A stretch of DNA of 64,000 nt from Actinomycetota bacterium (GCA_013152275.1 JAADGS010000026.1:89771-153770), one strand, 5' to 3'; numbered from the stretch's first letter, positions 54,485-62,682 are shown. Notes: generated by a model from the sequence alone, not told the origin. Numbers and translations: made by a program.

Positions 54485-56098
54485 TCAAGGAGCGGTGTTC
54501 CGCCTTTGTTCGGCACGACGTTCACTCTCGAGGCGCTCCAGATCAGGTTCCGAGTAGTCGACATACCGCATCGCGTCGGCGATCAAATGATGTCCTGCGA
54601 TGTCGCGGATCTGACGGTGCATCTCCTGGACCACTTTGCGGTATCCCGGGTGACCGGCAGGCTGACTCCGCAGCTCGAGCAGGTGAAATGCCTCGCGAGC
54701 ATTCATCTCCATGACGAAGCGGATGTTGAAGCCGAAAGGAACGACGTACTGGGCGACCGTCGAACCCACAGAATGTTCCAGGGTGTCGTGGAGTGTTGCG
54801 GCCTCGGTCATCGCTCGGTTCCATGAGTCCTCGAGGTGGGCATCGGCCAGATCGTGAGGTGTCTCTTGGCCGTGGCCGGTCGTCAACTCCTGCCAGTCGA
54901 TGGTCAACATGCGGTGCCGCTGGAGGTCACGAAACGCCCCGTAGTCACACAACACGTCGAAACGGTACATGGGACGTTCCATTGCTCGCCCCGGCCGATG
55001 TCGTCTGTTCCTCCGATCACCTACCAGGGTCGTAATCACTTTGGCGCGCTCGTCCGCGGGCATGGCGTCGGCGATCCGGAGCAGCTGGGCGTCAGGCAGA
55101 TTCGATGCCGGGTACAGGGCGGCGGCAACCAGTTTCACTTCGGCGTCGGGATCCCAGTCGGTGAGCGTTACGAACGGCTGTGGGTCGGGTATGGCACCGA
55201 GGTCATCCGCGATGGAGCGAACTGCAGCCTCGGTCTCGGCCAGGTACCTGCTCCACGCCACGCCGCGGTCCTTGATGTCGACCCGTCGCAGGAACGAAGG
55301 GATGACGGTGCGTAACTCGACGAGCATCATCTCCCCGTAGTCACGGACCTCGGCGAGGGGATGTGCCTGCATGCGCATGAGCGCCATCTCATATGCCTGA
55401 CCCGACGCGTAGATTCCGACGTTGGACAGCGTGGAAGCCGGAAGCAGTCCTCTCGCCGTGTCGCATGCCTTCGCTCTGATCGTGGCCTGCCAGACCCCTT
55501 TCGAATCATCCTGTCGGGGAAAGCGTCGCGCGTAGATGTCGGTCATCGTGCGCACAACCTGGGAGTAGGTGTCGAAGAGCAGGTCCATGGTTCGGTGATA
55601 GGCGCCGGCATGCTCCGAAGCGGTGACCTCGGGAGGGGTCATGTAGCGGTAGCGGTCGCCGAGTTTCGTGTCGTAGTAGATGTAGCGGGTGCTCTGTTCG
55701 AGATATGCGGCGAGTCGGCCGCGTTCGAGTACCTTCGTGAGCAGGTTCGATGCCTGTTCACAGGCGATATGTGCTCCCCCGAGCTGCGCGACGGAATCAT
55801 CGCCGAACTCGAAAAAGACCCGGTCGTAAAGTCGTTCCGCCCTGCGAAGGCTGTAGAGACGGTCGTTGGTGTCGATGTGCCGCGCGATCGTCGCGATGCC
55901 GGTCTCGGGGTCCGCCAGGAACTCGTCGAGGAAGAGACGCCGTAACGACTTGGAGCTACGGCTGTACCGGGCGAACAGGGCACCTTTGACCACTTCGGGG
56001 AGGTTGATCAGGGCAAAGACGGGACGGTCCACGTTGCTGAAGAACGGAGAGAGGACGCTGATTTCTTCAGCCGTAAACGGTTCCCGATAGAACTCCAC
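54485..56098 (-). CDS. Double-domain ThyX-like protein (FAD-dependent thymidylate synthase family)
   Basis: 537 residues, about twice a normal ThyX (about 220-250). The first ThyX-like half (about 20-300) has RGRLAAYLEQSTRY, a variant of the RHRxxSxNExSxRY signature with the His, the Ser and the Asn changed. The second half (about 330-520) has QRHRMLTIDWQELTTGH, which keeps RHR but loses the rest. Related long proteins are annotated as ThyX in actinobacteria and neighbouring phyla. Because neither half has the complete signature, dUMP methylation is doubtful; an altered flavin or nucleotide role is possible. ATG 56098, divergent from the small membrane protein gene. Confidence 0.8.
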   Translation of the reverse strand: MEFYREPFTAEEISVLSPFFSNVDRPVFALINLPEVVKGALFARYSRSSKSLRRLFLDEFLADPETGIATIARHIDTNDRLYSLRRAERLYDRVFFEFGDDSVAQLGGAHIACEQASNLLTKVLERGRLAAYLEQSTRYIYYDTKLGDRYRYMTPPEVTASEHAGAYHRTMDLLFDTYSQVVRTMTDIYARRFPRQDDSKGVWQATIRAKACDTARGLLPASTLSNVGIYASGQAYEMALMRMQAHPLAEVRDYGEMMLVELRTVIPSFLRRVDIKDRGVAWSRYLAETEAAVRSIADDLGAIPDPQPFVTLTDWDPDAEVKLVAAALYPASNLPDAQLLRIADAMPADERAKVITTLVGDRRNRRHRPGRAMERPMYRFDVLCDYGAFRDLQRHRMLTIDWQELTTGHGQETPHDLADAHLEDSWNRAMTEAATLHDTLEHSVGSTVAQYVVPFGFNIRFVMEMNAREAFHLLELRSQPAGHPGYRKVVQEMHRQIRDIAGHHLIADAMRYVDYSEPDLERLESERRAEQRRNTAP

Positions 56099-56139
56099 CG
56101 ATCGGATTGTACCGGGAGGGCGCCGGGAGGCGGGTACCC

Positions 56140-56445
56140 TTGTTTCCCGTGACGTGGCTTCGCATCCTTCTCGGCGTGCTTCTGGTTGCCGCCCTGACCG
56201 TGGCGGTCGTACCGTTGCTCGTGCTGCTCAATCTCGCCGGGGGCGGGACCGGCTACGGGCTTTGTCCACACGGTCTCGAGTCGTGTGGCGTCGGATTCAC
56301 AGACGGCCTCGAACTGCTGCTCCTACTCACGCTTGCGCTGTTCGGCCTCCTGGGGGCAATCCGCGTCGTGGCGCGCGGTATTCGACACGTTCAACGGCGG
56401 GCCGAAGTGGAAGAGGCGATGCGCCGCCTCAATGAGCAGGTGTGA
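56140..56445 (+). CDS. Small two-helix membrane protein of unknown function
   Basis: About 101 residues with hydrophobic helices at about 8-31 and 59-80 joined by a loop containing two cysteines (GLCPHGLESCGVGF), and a basic C-terminal tail (RHVQRRAEVEEAMRRL). I do not recognise it. TTG 56140 is preferred because GGGAGG lies nine bases upstream; GTG 56149 is the alternative. It overlaps the end of the convergent EamA gene by 17 bases. Confidence 0.62.
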   Translation: MFPVTWLRILLGVLLVAALTVAVVPLLVLLNLAGGGTGYGLCPHGLESCGVGFTDGLELLLLLTLALFGLLGAIRVVARGIRHVQRRAEVEEAMRRLNEQV

Positions 56446-57310
56446 TCGCCTCCGCAGCAGGGAGAGCGTCCGTGTCCTTGGTGCGTGCCAGCACGAGGTA
56501 GATACCGACGAGAATCAATCCGGCGCCTGTCCATCCTCGTGCGTTGAGACGCTCCTGGAGGATCCATGCAGCGGAGAACGCGGCAACGGCGGGTTCAAGG
56601 GAGAGCATCACGGCCGTTCGAGTCGGGCCGACGACGGTCTGAGACCAGATTTGGAGGAGGAACGCCCCCGCACTGACGGCCAGACCTGTCATGATGAGCG
56701 CCGGTAGGACATCCACGTTCGGCAATGGGAGCCCCTCACGAACGAATGAGACGGCGAGCGCCAATGCGGCCGTGACCAACAGCTGGACGGCCGTGAAGGG
56801 AACCACGGGGTGGCGGGCAACGACTCGTGACAGCACGACGATGTGGGCTGCGAAGGCGACGGCGCACCCGAGAGTCAGCAGATCGCCGGTCGAGAGCGAT
56901 ACTCCCTGTCGCAGGGTCAGCAGTGCAAGGCCGACAAAGGCGACACCGGTGCCACTCAGTGCCCAGCCCGAGGGTTTTGCGCGTCGGACGATGGCGGCGA
57001 TGAGCGGGGTGAAGACCACGTACAAGCCGGTGATCAGCCCGGAGTTCGAAGCACTCGTTCTGGCGAGCCCTTCGGTCTGAAGAGCGAAGCCTGCGAACAG
57101 GAGAGTTCCTGCCAGCAAGCCGTCGCGCCAGATGCCGAGGCGTCGCGGGAACGCCAAGACGAGCAACGCCAGGGCGCCGATCAGGAAACGCCATCCGACG
57201 AACGCCATCGGTGGAAGGATGATCACCGCCCGTTTGACAACGACGAAGGTCACCCCGAAGAGAACCGCGGCGAAGGTCAGTGCGACGTAGGCGATGAGGG
57301 GGCGGCGCAT
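56429..57310 (-). CDS. EamA/DMT-family transporter
   Basis: 293 residues with about ten membrane helices arranged as two EamA repeats (FAAVLFGVTFVVVKRAV at the start; SLEPAVAAFSAAWILQERL in the second). Members export or import amino acids and other small metabolites; the substrate cannot be told. The ATG is at 57310, and an 812-bp gap rich in repeats lies upstream. Confidence 0.87.
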   Translation of the reverse strand: MRRPLIAYVALTFAAVLFGVTFVVVKRAVIILPPMAFVGWRFLIGALALLVLAFPRRLGIWRDGLLAGTLLFAGFALQTEGLARTSASNSGLITGLYVVFTPLIAAIVRRAKPSGWALSGTGVAFVGLALLTLRQGVSLSTGDLLTLGCAVAFAAHIVVLSRVVARHPVVPFTAVQLLVTAALALAVSFVREGLPLPNVDVLPALIMTGLAVSAGAFLLQIWSQTVVGPTRTAVMLSLEPAVAAFSAAWILQERLNARGWTGAGLILVGIYLVLARTKDTDALPAAEAITPAH

Positions 57311-57700
57311 CGAGAAGTCAGCCGGCGAACGTGATCACACCGCTCCAGAGAGATGTGGCTCGAGCGTGAGAGACAATTGGCTGGGGATGGCGGGCGAACA
57401 GGGCCTGCCGGTCGGGGCCGGGCCGGCGCTTGCGGACACACTTCTTGACGGGGATGAGCGCCAGCCTCTTGTGCCGGGTTGCCGTCGTCTCGTGTGGGAT
57501 TCGTCCGGCTTCAGAAGGGGAGATCACCTCGGGGTTGTGGCGGATCGGTTGTTCGGCAAGCGGTTCGCCGATACCGGGCATCCTCTCGGCGACGACTTGA
57601 TCACCGGGAAACGGGTCCATCATCGGCGACTCGGCGCCTACGCGTTTGTGGTCCGGCATGGCATGTCGTAGCAGCATGGCGGCGATGGTAGCGACGCATA

Positions 57701-57737
57701 GGAGCCCGCCGAGCACTACATGGCACGCATCTCGACG
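57701..57737. repeat. 37-bp direct repeat, first copy
   Basis: The sequence runs from GGAGCCCGCCGAGCACTACA to GCATCTCGACG and is identical to 57865-57901, 164 bases away. In one reverse frame both copies encode RRDACHVVLGGL, which may be chance. Confidence 0.85.
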
Positions 57738-57864
57738 ACCGTGCATCGCCGCTCGCAGCGTTCTCCGTCTCGACGCACCCCGGGCGGTGCGCCTTCGTTG
57801 TGCGGCCTTGCGAGCGACACGCACAGCCGCCGATCTCCACACCGGCATTACTCGGCAGACTCCT

Positions 57865-57901
57865 GGAGCCCGCCGAGCACTACATGGCACGCATCTCGAC
57901 G
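57865..57901. repeat. 37-bp direct repeat, second copy
   Basis: Perfect match to 57701-57737. The flanking sequence on either side differs between the copies, so the unit itself, not a longer block, was duplicated. Confidence 0.85.
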
Positions 57902-57990
57902 GTGCCGAGGAACTCGGTCGGGAAGCCGGCCGCCGGCTTGCTCTTCTTCGGTTCTCGGCAGAAGCCGCCATCCTTGCCCTGCAGTCTTGA

Positions 57991-58038
57991 GGCGGGGTAG
58001 GTCGCGAGACGAAGTACGAAGTACGAGATACGAACTAC
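57991..58038 (-). repeat. Dispersed heptamer element, copy G
   Basis: The cleanest tandem heptamers in the window: on the forward strand ACGAAGTACGAAGTACGAGA continues with TACGAACTAC, four units of about seven bases. GTCGCGA and GGCGGGGTAG flank it, matching the core of the other copies in reverse orientation. Confidence 0.68.
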
Positions 58039-58122
58039 CTCATCACGCACGTGACACGCAAAGGCCGCCGATCCGCATACCGACATCACCGGTCGAGCCC
58101 GGCTGTGTCGCGCCCCGCTACG

Positions 58123-58770
58123 ATGCCGGACGTGATCGACAGTGAACGCGCCTTGGAGATTCTCAGTCGCCTCGAACGAAGATACCCGAAGGCACGAATC
58201 GCCCTCACATATCGGGATCCCTGGCAGCTCCTCGTGGCGACGGTCCTTTCGGCACAAACCACCGATAACAACGTGAACAAGGTGGTTCCGGAGCTCTTTC
58301 GTGCTTTTCCGACTCCCGAGGACCTTGCGGCAGCAGACCCGGAGGAAGTTGAACGGATCGTGTTCACGACGGGTTTCTACCGGCAGAAGACCAAAGCGAT
58401 CATCGGGCTGTCCCAGGTGCTCGTCGACCGCTTCGGCGGCGAGGTACCCGACGATCTCGACAAACTGGTCGAACTCCCCGGTGTCGGTCGCAAGACCGCC
58501 AGCGTCGTTCTGGCCGAGGCGTTCGGCCGTCCGGCGATCGCCGTGGATACGCACGTCAAGCGTCTCTCCAACCGTCTTGGCTTCACGACGCACAAGGATC
58601 CGAACAAGATCGAGCAGGACCTCAAGAGACTGTTTCCAGAGTCGGCTTGGCGGGGGCTCTCGTTGCGATTGATCCAGTTCGGGCGTGATGTGTGTACGGC
58701 GAGAAAGCCGCACTGTGGCGAATGCGAGCTGGCCGATTTGTGTCCATTCCCGGACAAGAGCTTCGAGTAG
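58123..58770 (+). CDS. nth: Endonuclease III (DNA glycosylase/AP lyase)
   Basis: 215 residues. Base-excision repair enzyme removing oxidised pyrimidines. The helix-hairpin-helix LPGVGRKTASVVL carries the catalytic Lys (near 124) and AVDTHVKRL the Asp (near 142). The C-terminus has the [4Fe-4S] pattern C-x6-C-x2-C-x5-C (CTARKPHCGECELADLC). Start ATG 58123 or GTG 58132; neither has a clear ribosome-binding site. LSAQTTDNNVNK is another Nth hallmark. Confidence 0.94.
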   Translation: MPDVIDSERALEILSRLERRYPKARIALTYRDPWQLLVATVLSAQTTDNNVNKVVPELFRAFPTPEDLAAADPEEVERIVFTTGFYRQKTKAIIGLSQVLVDRFGGEVPDDLDKLVELPGVGRKTASVVLAEAFGRPAIAVDTHVKRLSNRLGFTTHKDPNKIEQDLKRLFPESAWRGLSLRLIQFGRDVCTARKPHCGECELADLCPFPDKSFE

Positions 58771-58793
58771 CCGGTCTCAACTCGAGACCCGGA

Positions 58794-58912
58794 GGTTTCT
58801 CGTCAATGCAAGCGTCGCCATTCGACGCTGCTATTGACAGGAAACGAGGGGGTTGGTTTCTGGTCAATGCCGGCGTCTCTATGCGACGCTCGCATTGACG
58901 AGAAGGGGTTGG
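58794..58912. repeat. Two tandem palindromic units (REP-like)
   Basis: Unit 1 pairs GTCAAT (58802) with ATTGAC (58833) and GCGTCG (58812) with CGACGC (58823). Unit 2 pairs GTCAATGC (58863) with GCATTGAC (58892) and GCGTC with GACGC inside. Each unit is flanked by GGTTTCT on the left and GA(A)A...GGGGTTGG on the right. The pair fills the gap between convergent nth and the MFS gene and could act as a bidirectional terminator or be a mobile REP-type element. Confidence 0.75.
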
Positions 58913-58932
58913 CGGGCAGGAGCCCAAACCTC

Positions 58933-60147
58933 CTATCCCGCTTCCAGGATCCGACCTCGTGTCTCGGGGATTGCCAGTACGAGGCCGGCGGCGATGACCA
59001 TGCATGCTGCGAGCGCGGTGATCGTCGTCGAAAGCCCGAATCGGTCGATGATCTCCCTGCCGGCCGTCAGACCCGAGACCGCACCCAGCACTCCCGCCAC
59101 GTTCAGCCACATCACGGCCGTTGCCCGTATCCTGGTTGGGAACAGCTCATTACGCAACGCACCGAGCGATGGCACCGTGGCAAACGCTCCAAAGCCGGAG
59201 ACGGCTGCTGCGGCGGCGAGGGCTGCCGGCGAGGTGAACCGGAACATGCCGACGCCGCCGGCACCCGCCATCAGGAGCGCTCCGAACAGCACCGGTTTGC
59301 GCCCCCACAGATCCGAGAATCTTCCTCCGACGAGGAATCCGAGGCCGCCCAAGGTTCCGCCGGCGAGGAGCACCCCAACGGCGACCGGAGTGCGAAGGCC
59401 GACGTCGTTGACGAGTCGCTCCATGGCGAACGTTGCAGCCGGTGCGGAGAAGGCGGCCGAGAGGAACGACAACGCGGCGACGATCCAGAAAGGGCGTCTC
59501 TCCATGTGCAGCAGCGGGGCCCAAAGGGCGGGTGGCTCTGTCGGCGCCACGAAGAGGGGACTTTCGTGGAGGCGGTGGGCGACGAAGGGATAGAACACAA
59601 AACCGAGCGCACTCGCGCCGTACAGGAACCTCCAGGATTCGGGACCGAGATCACTGATCGGGACGAGAACGAGTGCGACTCCCGCGCCGAAGCTGATCGC
59701 GCCCCCGAAGATCGAGATGCCGTATGCCCGAATGGCAGGGGCGAGCGATTCGGCCAGCATGACGAGGGCGACGGCGCCTACCGCCGAACCGGTCATACGA
59801 ACCACGGTCTGCAGGATCGTGAATGTGGCGGCGTTCGGGGCGAGTGCCGTCGCTGCGTTGGCGACGAGCATGGCGGAAAAGGCGCCGAGCAGGACCCTGC
59901 GCCTCCCTCTTCGGTCTCCGAGGAGCGAAAGCAGGACCGCCACGATGGCGCCGAGCCGAACGATTCCGAGCAACTGGCTCATCTCGCCGGTCGTGATGGC
60001 GAGCGAGCGTCGAACGAATGGCAGGGTGTTCGCTGCCTGGGCAAGGGCATGACCTTCGAAGAACCCCAGGATCGAGGTCAGGACGACGATCCGTATGTCG
60101 GATCGGGTAGGTGGGACGGGAGGTTGTACGAAGCGGGGCAGCTTCAT
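58933..60147 (-). CDS. MFS transporter
   Basis: 404 residues, twelve predicted membrane helices in two halves. The MFS loop motif occurs in both: GDRRGRRRVLL (about 76-86) and GGRFSDLWGRKPVLFGALL (about 272-290). PETRGRILE near the end matches the sugar/metabolite porter branch, but the substrate is not defined. Its start overlaps csaA by four bases, so it is the second gene of a short reverse operon. Confidence 0.88.
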   Translation of the reverse strand: MKLPRFVQPPVPPTRSDIRIVVLTSILGFFEGHALAQAANTLPFVRRSLAITTGEMSQLLGIVRLGAIVAVLLSLLGDRRGRRRVLLGAFSAMLVANAATALAPNAATFTILQTVVRMTGSAVGAVALVMLAESLAPAIRAYGISIFGGAISFGAGVALVLVPISDLGPESWRFLYGASALGFVFYPFVAHRLHESPLFVAPTEPPALWAPLLHMERRPFWIVAALSFLSAAFSAPAATFAMERLVNDVGLRTPVAVGVLLAGGTLGGLGFLVGGRFSDLWGRKPVLFGALLMAGAGGVGMFRFTSPAALAAAAAVSGFGAFATVPSLGALRNELFPTRIRATAVMWLNVAGVLGAVSGLTAGREIIDRFGLSTTITALAACMVIAAGLVLAIPETRGRILEAG

Positions 60148-60470
60148 GCCACGCCGGTGCCTTCGGCGACGTGCTGATCGGGTTTCAGGAGAACGACTCC
60201 TTCAGGGCTCATGGCTCCGAGGACGAGCACGTCGGAGCGAAAACCGCCGACCCGCATCGGTTCGAATCCGGTGACGGCGACGATCTGGCGGCCAACCAGG
60301 TCATCGGGCGTGTAGCGATCCGTCAGCCTTGCGGAGGACTGCAGGATGCCGAGTTCACCGAAGTCGATCCACATACGGTACGAAGGGTTACGTGCCGTTG
60401 TGTTGATCTCTGCCCGCACGACGGTCCCGATGCGGACCTGGAGCGCTTCCCAGTCTTGGTACGTGGCCAT
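60144..60470 (-). CDS. csaA: CsaA-like tRNA-binding domain protein
   Basis: 108 residues, a stand-alone EMAP/OB-fold domain: LQVRIGTVVRAEIN, RMWIDFGELGILQSSARLT, DLVGRQIVAVTGFEP and SDVLVLGAMSPEGVVLL. B. subtilis CsaA is described as a chaperone with some export function, and the fold binds tRNA in other proteins. It is the first gene of a pair with the MFS transporter; no link between the two is known to me. Confidence 0.9.
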   Translation of the reverse strand: MATYQDWEALQVRIGTVVRAEINTTARNPSYRMWIDFGELGILQSSARLTDRYTPDDLVGRQIVAVTGFEPMRVGGFRSDVLVLGAMSPEGVVLLKPDQHVAEGTGVA

Positions 60471-60540
60471 GGGCGGTCAGCGTAGCGAGGAGTCTGCCGA
60501 GTGATGCGGTGTTGTGGATCGCTCAGAGTCGTTTCGAGCG

Positions 60541-60571
60541 TGTATTTCGTACTCCGTATTTCGTATTTCGA
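60541..60571 (+). repeat. Dispersed heptamer element, copy F1
   Basis: TGTATTTCGTACTCCGTATT continues TCGTATTTCGA: four to five heptamers with few changes. The TCGCGA core does not follow directly. Confidence 0.65.
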
Positions 60572-60710
60572 GGACGCGCAGATAGGCGGAGTTGGTTCTC
60601 GAGTCGCATGGGAATGGCGTGTGCCGAGGGTTCGTCGACCAGCGAGAACCTTCTGGCTGCCGAGCATGGCGAAGCGCTGTGTCCTCAGGTCGTTGCCCTG
60701 TCGGCCGATC

Positions 60711-60760
60711 CGTTTCGTATCGCGATCCAAGTTCGACCCAAGGGGGCGTGGTGGGTGTGA
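60711..60760 (+). repeat. Dispersed heptamer element, copy F2
   Basis: CCGTTTCGTATCGCGATCCA, then a spacer and GGGGGCGTGGTGGGTGTGA. It has the core and tail of the type copy at 43.2 kb but only one heptamer. Confidence 0.62.
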
Positions 60761-60930
60761 CTCCTTCGTGTGCCACCTCGGGGGCGAGAACATGCGAGTA
60801 GGGATGTTCGCCGAGCTGTGTGTCATGCATGGGCCGGCAGCCCTCGCCATGCCGACCTCCGGGGTTGGCCGACGAATCCGGCCGGTGCATGATGCTTCGT
60901 GCCAGAGGATCTCAACTATCCTGCCCGCCC

Positions 60931-61683
60931 ATGGCCGACGTTGGCATCATTACCGCATTCGTTTTCGGCATCGTCTCGTTCCTTTCCCCATGTGTGCTGC
61001 CGCTGCTGCCGGGGTATCTCAGTCTGATGTCCGGATACTCGGTGGGAGACCTCCAGAGTGGGGACGCTTCGTCCACGAGGATGTTTCGGGTCACACTCAC
61101 ATTCGTGATCGGCTTTACGATCATTTTCGTCATCCTTGGCGCGGCAGCGACCTCGGTGGGACACTTCTTCCTGCAGCACCAGCGCATCGCGCTGCAGGTC
61201 GCGGGATGGATCGTGATCGCGTTCGGCCTGCTGATCGTCGTCTCGGCGTATTCGAGTTCGCGATACCTTGGTTTCCTGACGAGAGAACGGCGTATCGATG
61301 TCAAGCCATCGAAACTCGGGGGATGGGCGCCGCTCGTCATGGGTCTCGCTTTCGGATTCGCGTGGACACCGTGTATCGGTCCCGTGCTTGCAGCGATCCT
61401 GGCGGCTGCTGCCGTTCAGGAGACAGTCGGTCAGGGGATGATCCTGCTGCTCGCATACGGCCTCGGTCTCGGAGTCCCATTCATCTTGTCAGGAGTGGGC
61501 CTGTCGAAGGCGTTCAGGGCGGTGGGGTTCCTGAAGCGGTATCTACGCCCGATCAACGTGGTGTCCGGGCTGCTCCTCGCCGGCTTCGGCGTCCTGATGA
61601 TCACCGGGAAGATGGCCATCCTCTCGGGATGGGTGCAGGAGATCTTCTCCAAACTCGGCCTCGAATGGCTCGCCACGATCTGA
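60931..61683 (+). CDS. ccdA: Cytochrome c biogenesis protein CcdA
   Basis: 250 residues and six membrane helices. Transfers electrons from cytoplasmic thioredoxin across the membrane to reduce extracytoplasmic disulfides. The paired redox cysteines lie in FLSPCVLPLLPGYL (about residue 22) and AWTPCIGPVLA (about 149). ATG 60931 starts directly at the first conserved helix. No thioredoxin-like resA or other ccm gene adjoins it in the window. Confidence 0.93.
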   Translation: MADVGIITAFVFGIVSFLSPCVLPLLPGYLSLMSGYSVGDLQSGDASSTRMFRVTLTFVIGFTIIFVILGAAATSVGHFFLQHQRIALQVAGWIVIAFGLLIVVSAYSSSRYLGFLTRERRIDVKPSKLGGWAPLVMGLAFGFAWTPCIGPVLAAILAAAAVQETVGQGMILLLAYGLGLGVPFILSGVGLSKAFRAVGFLKRYLRPINVVSGLLLAGFGVLMITGKMAILSGWVQEIFSKLGLEWLATI

Positions 61684-61744
61684 GTTCGGGAGGTCCTGCC
61701 GTCGAGCGCCTCACGTCGTGAACGCGCACAGCGGTTGCCATCAA

Positions 61745-61770
61745 TGTGCACGGGGCTGCGCTCGTGCACA
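61745..61770 (+). terminator. Hairpin after ccdA
   Basis: TGTGCACG (61745-61752) pairs perfectly with CGTGCACA (61763-61770) around a 10-base loop, 62 bases beyond the ccdA stop. No T-run follows. Confidence 0.4.
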
Positions 61771-61997
61771 GTCGAAGCGCCTGGTCGTTTCTGCAGGCCT
61801 CATCACCCAAGATCTCGGCTGGGCACGTGTCGGAGTTGGGCCAGGGAGGGGCATCGATGTGCGACGGGTGGGTCGCTCTGCGGGCGCCGTCGTGCATGAC
61901 TTGCCGATCCGGCCTTTTACACAATGCTGACATTTCCTCAACGGTTTGCTCGCATCTGCCGATGATCCTTTTCGATGACGCGCCCACCGACAATCAT

Positions 61998-62003
61998 GGA
62001 GGG
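61998..62003 (+). promoter_or_regulatory. Ribosome-binding site that selects the response-regulator start
   Basis: GGAGGG stands four bases before ATG 62008. Two earlier in-frame ATG codons (61975, 61996) lack such a site, and the second overlaps it. Confidence 0.6.
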
Positions 62004-62007
62004 TCTC

Positions 62008-62682
62008 ATGGACCGCGGCCGCATCCTGCTGATCGAAGATGAAGAACCGATTGCCGATATGTTGCGCGTATTCTTCGAGCGTGAGGGGTATCGCCTCGTC
62101 CATGCGGTCTCTGGCGAGATCGGGTTGCAGCGTTTGGAGGAGCGACCGGCGCGAGCCGTGCTTCTGGATCTCAACCTTCCCGGAATCGACGGTGTCGAAG
62201 TGTGCCGACGCATCCGTGCCATCTCGGACATCCCGGTGATCATGCTCACCGCCAGGGACTCGGAGATCGATAAGGTCGTCGGCCTCGAGATCGGAGCGGA
62301 CGACTACGTGACCAAGCCGTTCTCGCCTCGCGAGCTGCTGGCACGAGTCAAGGCGGTCCTTCGGCGGTCCGAAGAAGCTCCGGTAACCACGAAGGCACTG
62401 TCGGTCGCCGGCTTCGAGATCGACGCGGGACGCAGAGAAGTCCGAGATGCGGAAGGTAACGTGATCCGACCGACGGCCAGGGAGTTCGATCTCCTCTGGT
62501 ATCTGGCCGAGCACGCCGGCTTGGTGCTTTCCCGGGGTCAGATCCTCGAAGCGGTTTGGGGTTACGAGTACTTCGGTGAGACGCGTACGGTCGACGTGCA
62601 CATCCGCCAGCTGCGCAAGAAGCTCGATGGGATTCCCATTGAGACGGTATGGGGTGTCGGGTACCGGTTGGAGGCGTCGTGA
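62008..62682 (+). CDS. OmpR/PhoB-family response regulator
   Basis: 224 residues. The receiver domain has the acidic pair in LLIEDEEP, the phospho-acceptor Asp in LLDLNLPGIDG (near 51), Thr in MLTARDSE and Lys in VTKPFSPREL. The winged-helix DNA-binding domain (about 130-222) includes TAREFDLLWYLAEHAG and RTVDVHIRQLRKKL, ending GVGYRLEAS. It is followed after 43 bases by a histidine kinase gene, its likely partner. Confidence 0.93.
   Translation: MDRGRILLIEDEEPIADMLRVFFEREGYRLVHAVSGEIGLQRLEERPARAVLLDLNLPGIDGVEVCRRIRAISDIPVIMLTARDSEIDKVVGLEIGADDYVTKPFSPRELLARVKAVLRRSEEAPVTTKALSVAGFEIDAGRREVRDAEGNVIRPTAREFDLLWYLAEHAGLVLSRGQILEAVWGYEYFGETRTVDVHIRQLRKKLDGIPIETVWGVGYRLEAS

Larger units (their letters stand above)
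57311..58122. other. 812-bp gene-poor region with repeats
   Basis: The gap between the EamA transporter and nth. It contains a perfect 37-bp direct repeat (57701-57737 and 57865-57901), an imperfect 42-bp repeat (57814-57855 and 58051-58092), and one heptamer element (57991-58038). Open frames on both strands reach 217 codons, but composition and lack of recognisable motifs make them unlikely genes. It may hold decayed sequence; I cannot name its source. Confidence 0.55.
60471..60930. other. 460-bp intergenic region with two element copies
   Basis: This lies between the divergent csaA and ccdA genes. It holds tandem heptamers at 60541-60571 and a second copy with core and tail at 60711-60760. 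Open frames crossing it come from extensions of ccdA and have no motif. I saw no convincing promoter pair for either gene. Confidence 0.55.
61684..62007. other. 324-bp intergenic region before the two-component operon
   Basis: This contains a terminator-like hairpin near ccdA (61745-61770). Nearer the regulator gene is an AT-richer stretch (CCTTTTACACAATGCTGACA, about 61912-61931) that may carry its promoter, but I could not assign a convincing -35/-10 pair. No gene is supported. Confidence 0.5.

Noticed and set aside
57318..57971. 217-codon frame in the repeat-rich gap, with a possible membrane helix
   Set aside because: Arg-rich composition, no family resemblance, no ribosome-binding site, and it spans both 37-bp repeats; treated as non-coding.
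57991..58038. Tandem heptamers as a CRISPR array
   Set aside because: The units are contiguous 7-mers without spacers, and there are no cas genes in the window.
60240..60300. GGTTCGAATCC resembling a tRNA T-arm
   Set aside because: It is inside csaA, and no acceptor, D or anticodon stems can be formed around it.
61912..61950. PhoB-like operator before the response regulator
   Set aside because: CTGACATTTCCTCAACG resembles half of a pho box, but no second half at the 11-base repeat distance is convincing.
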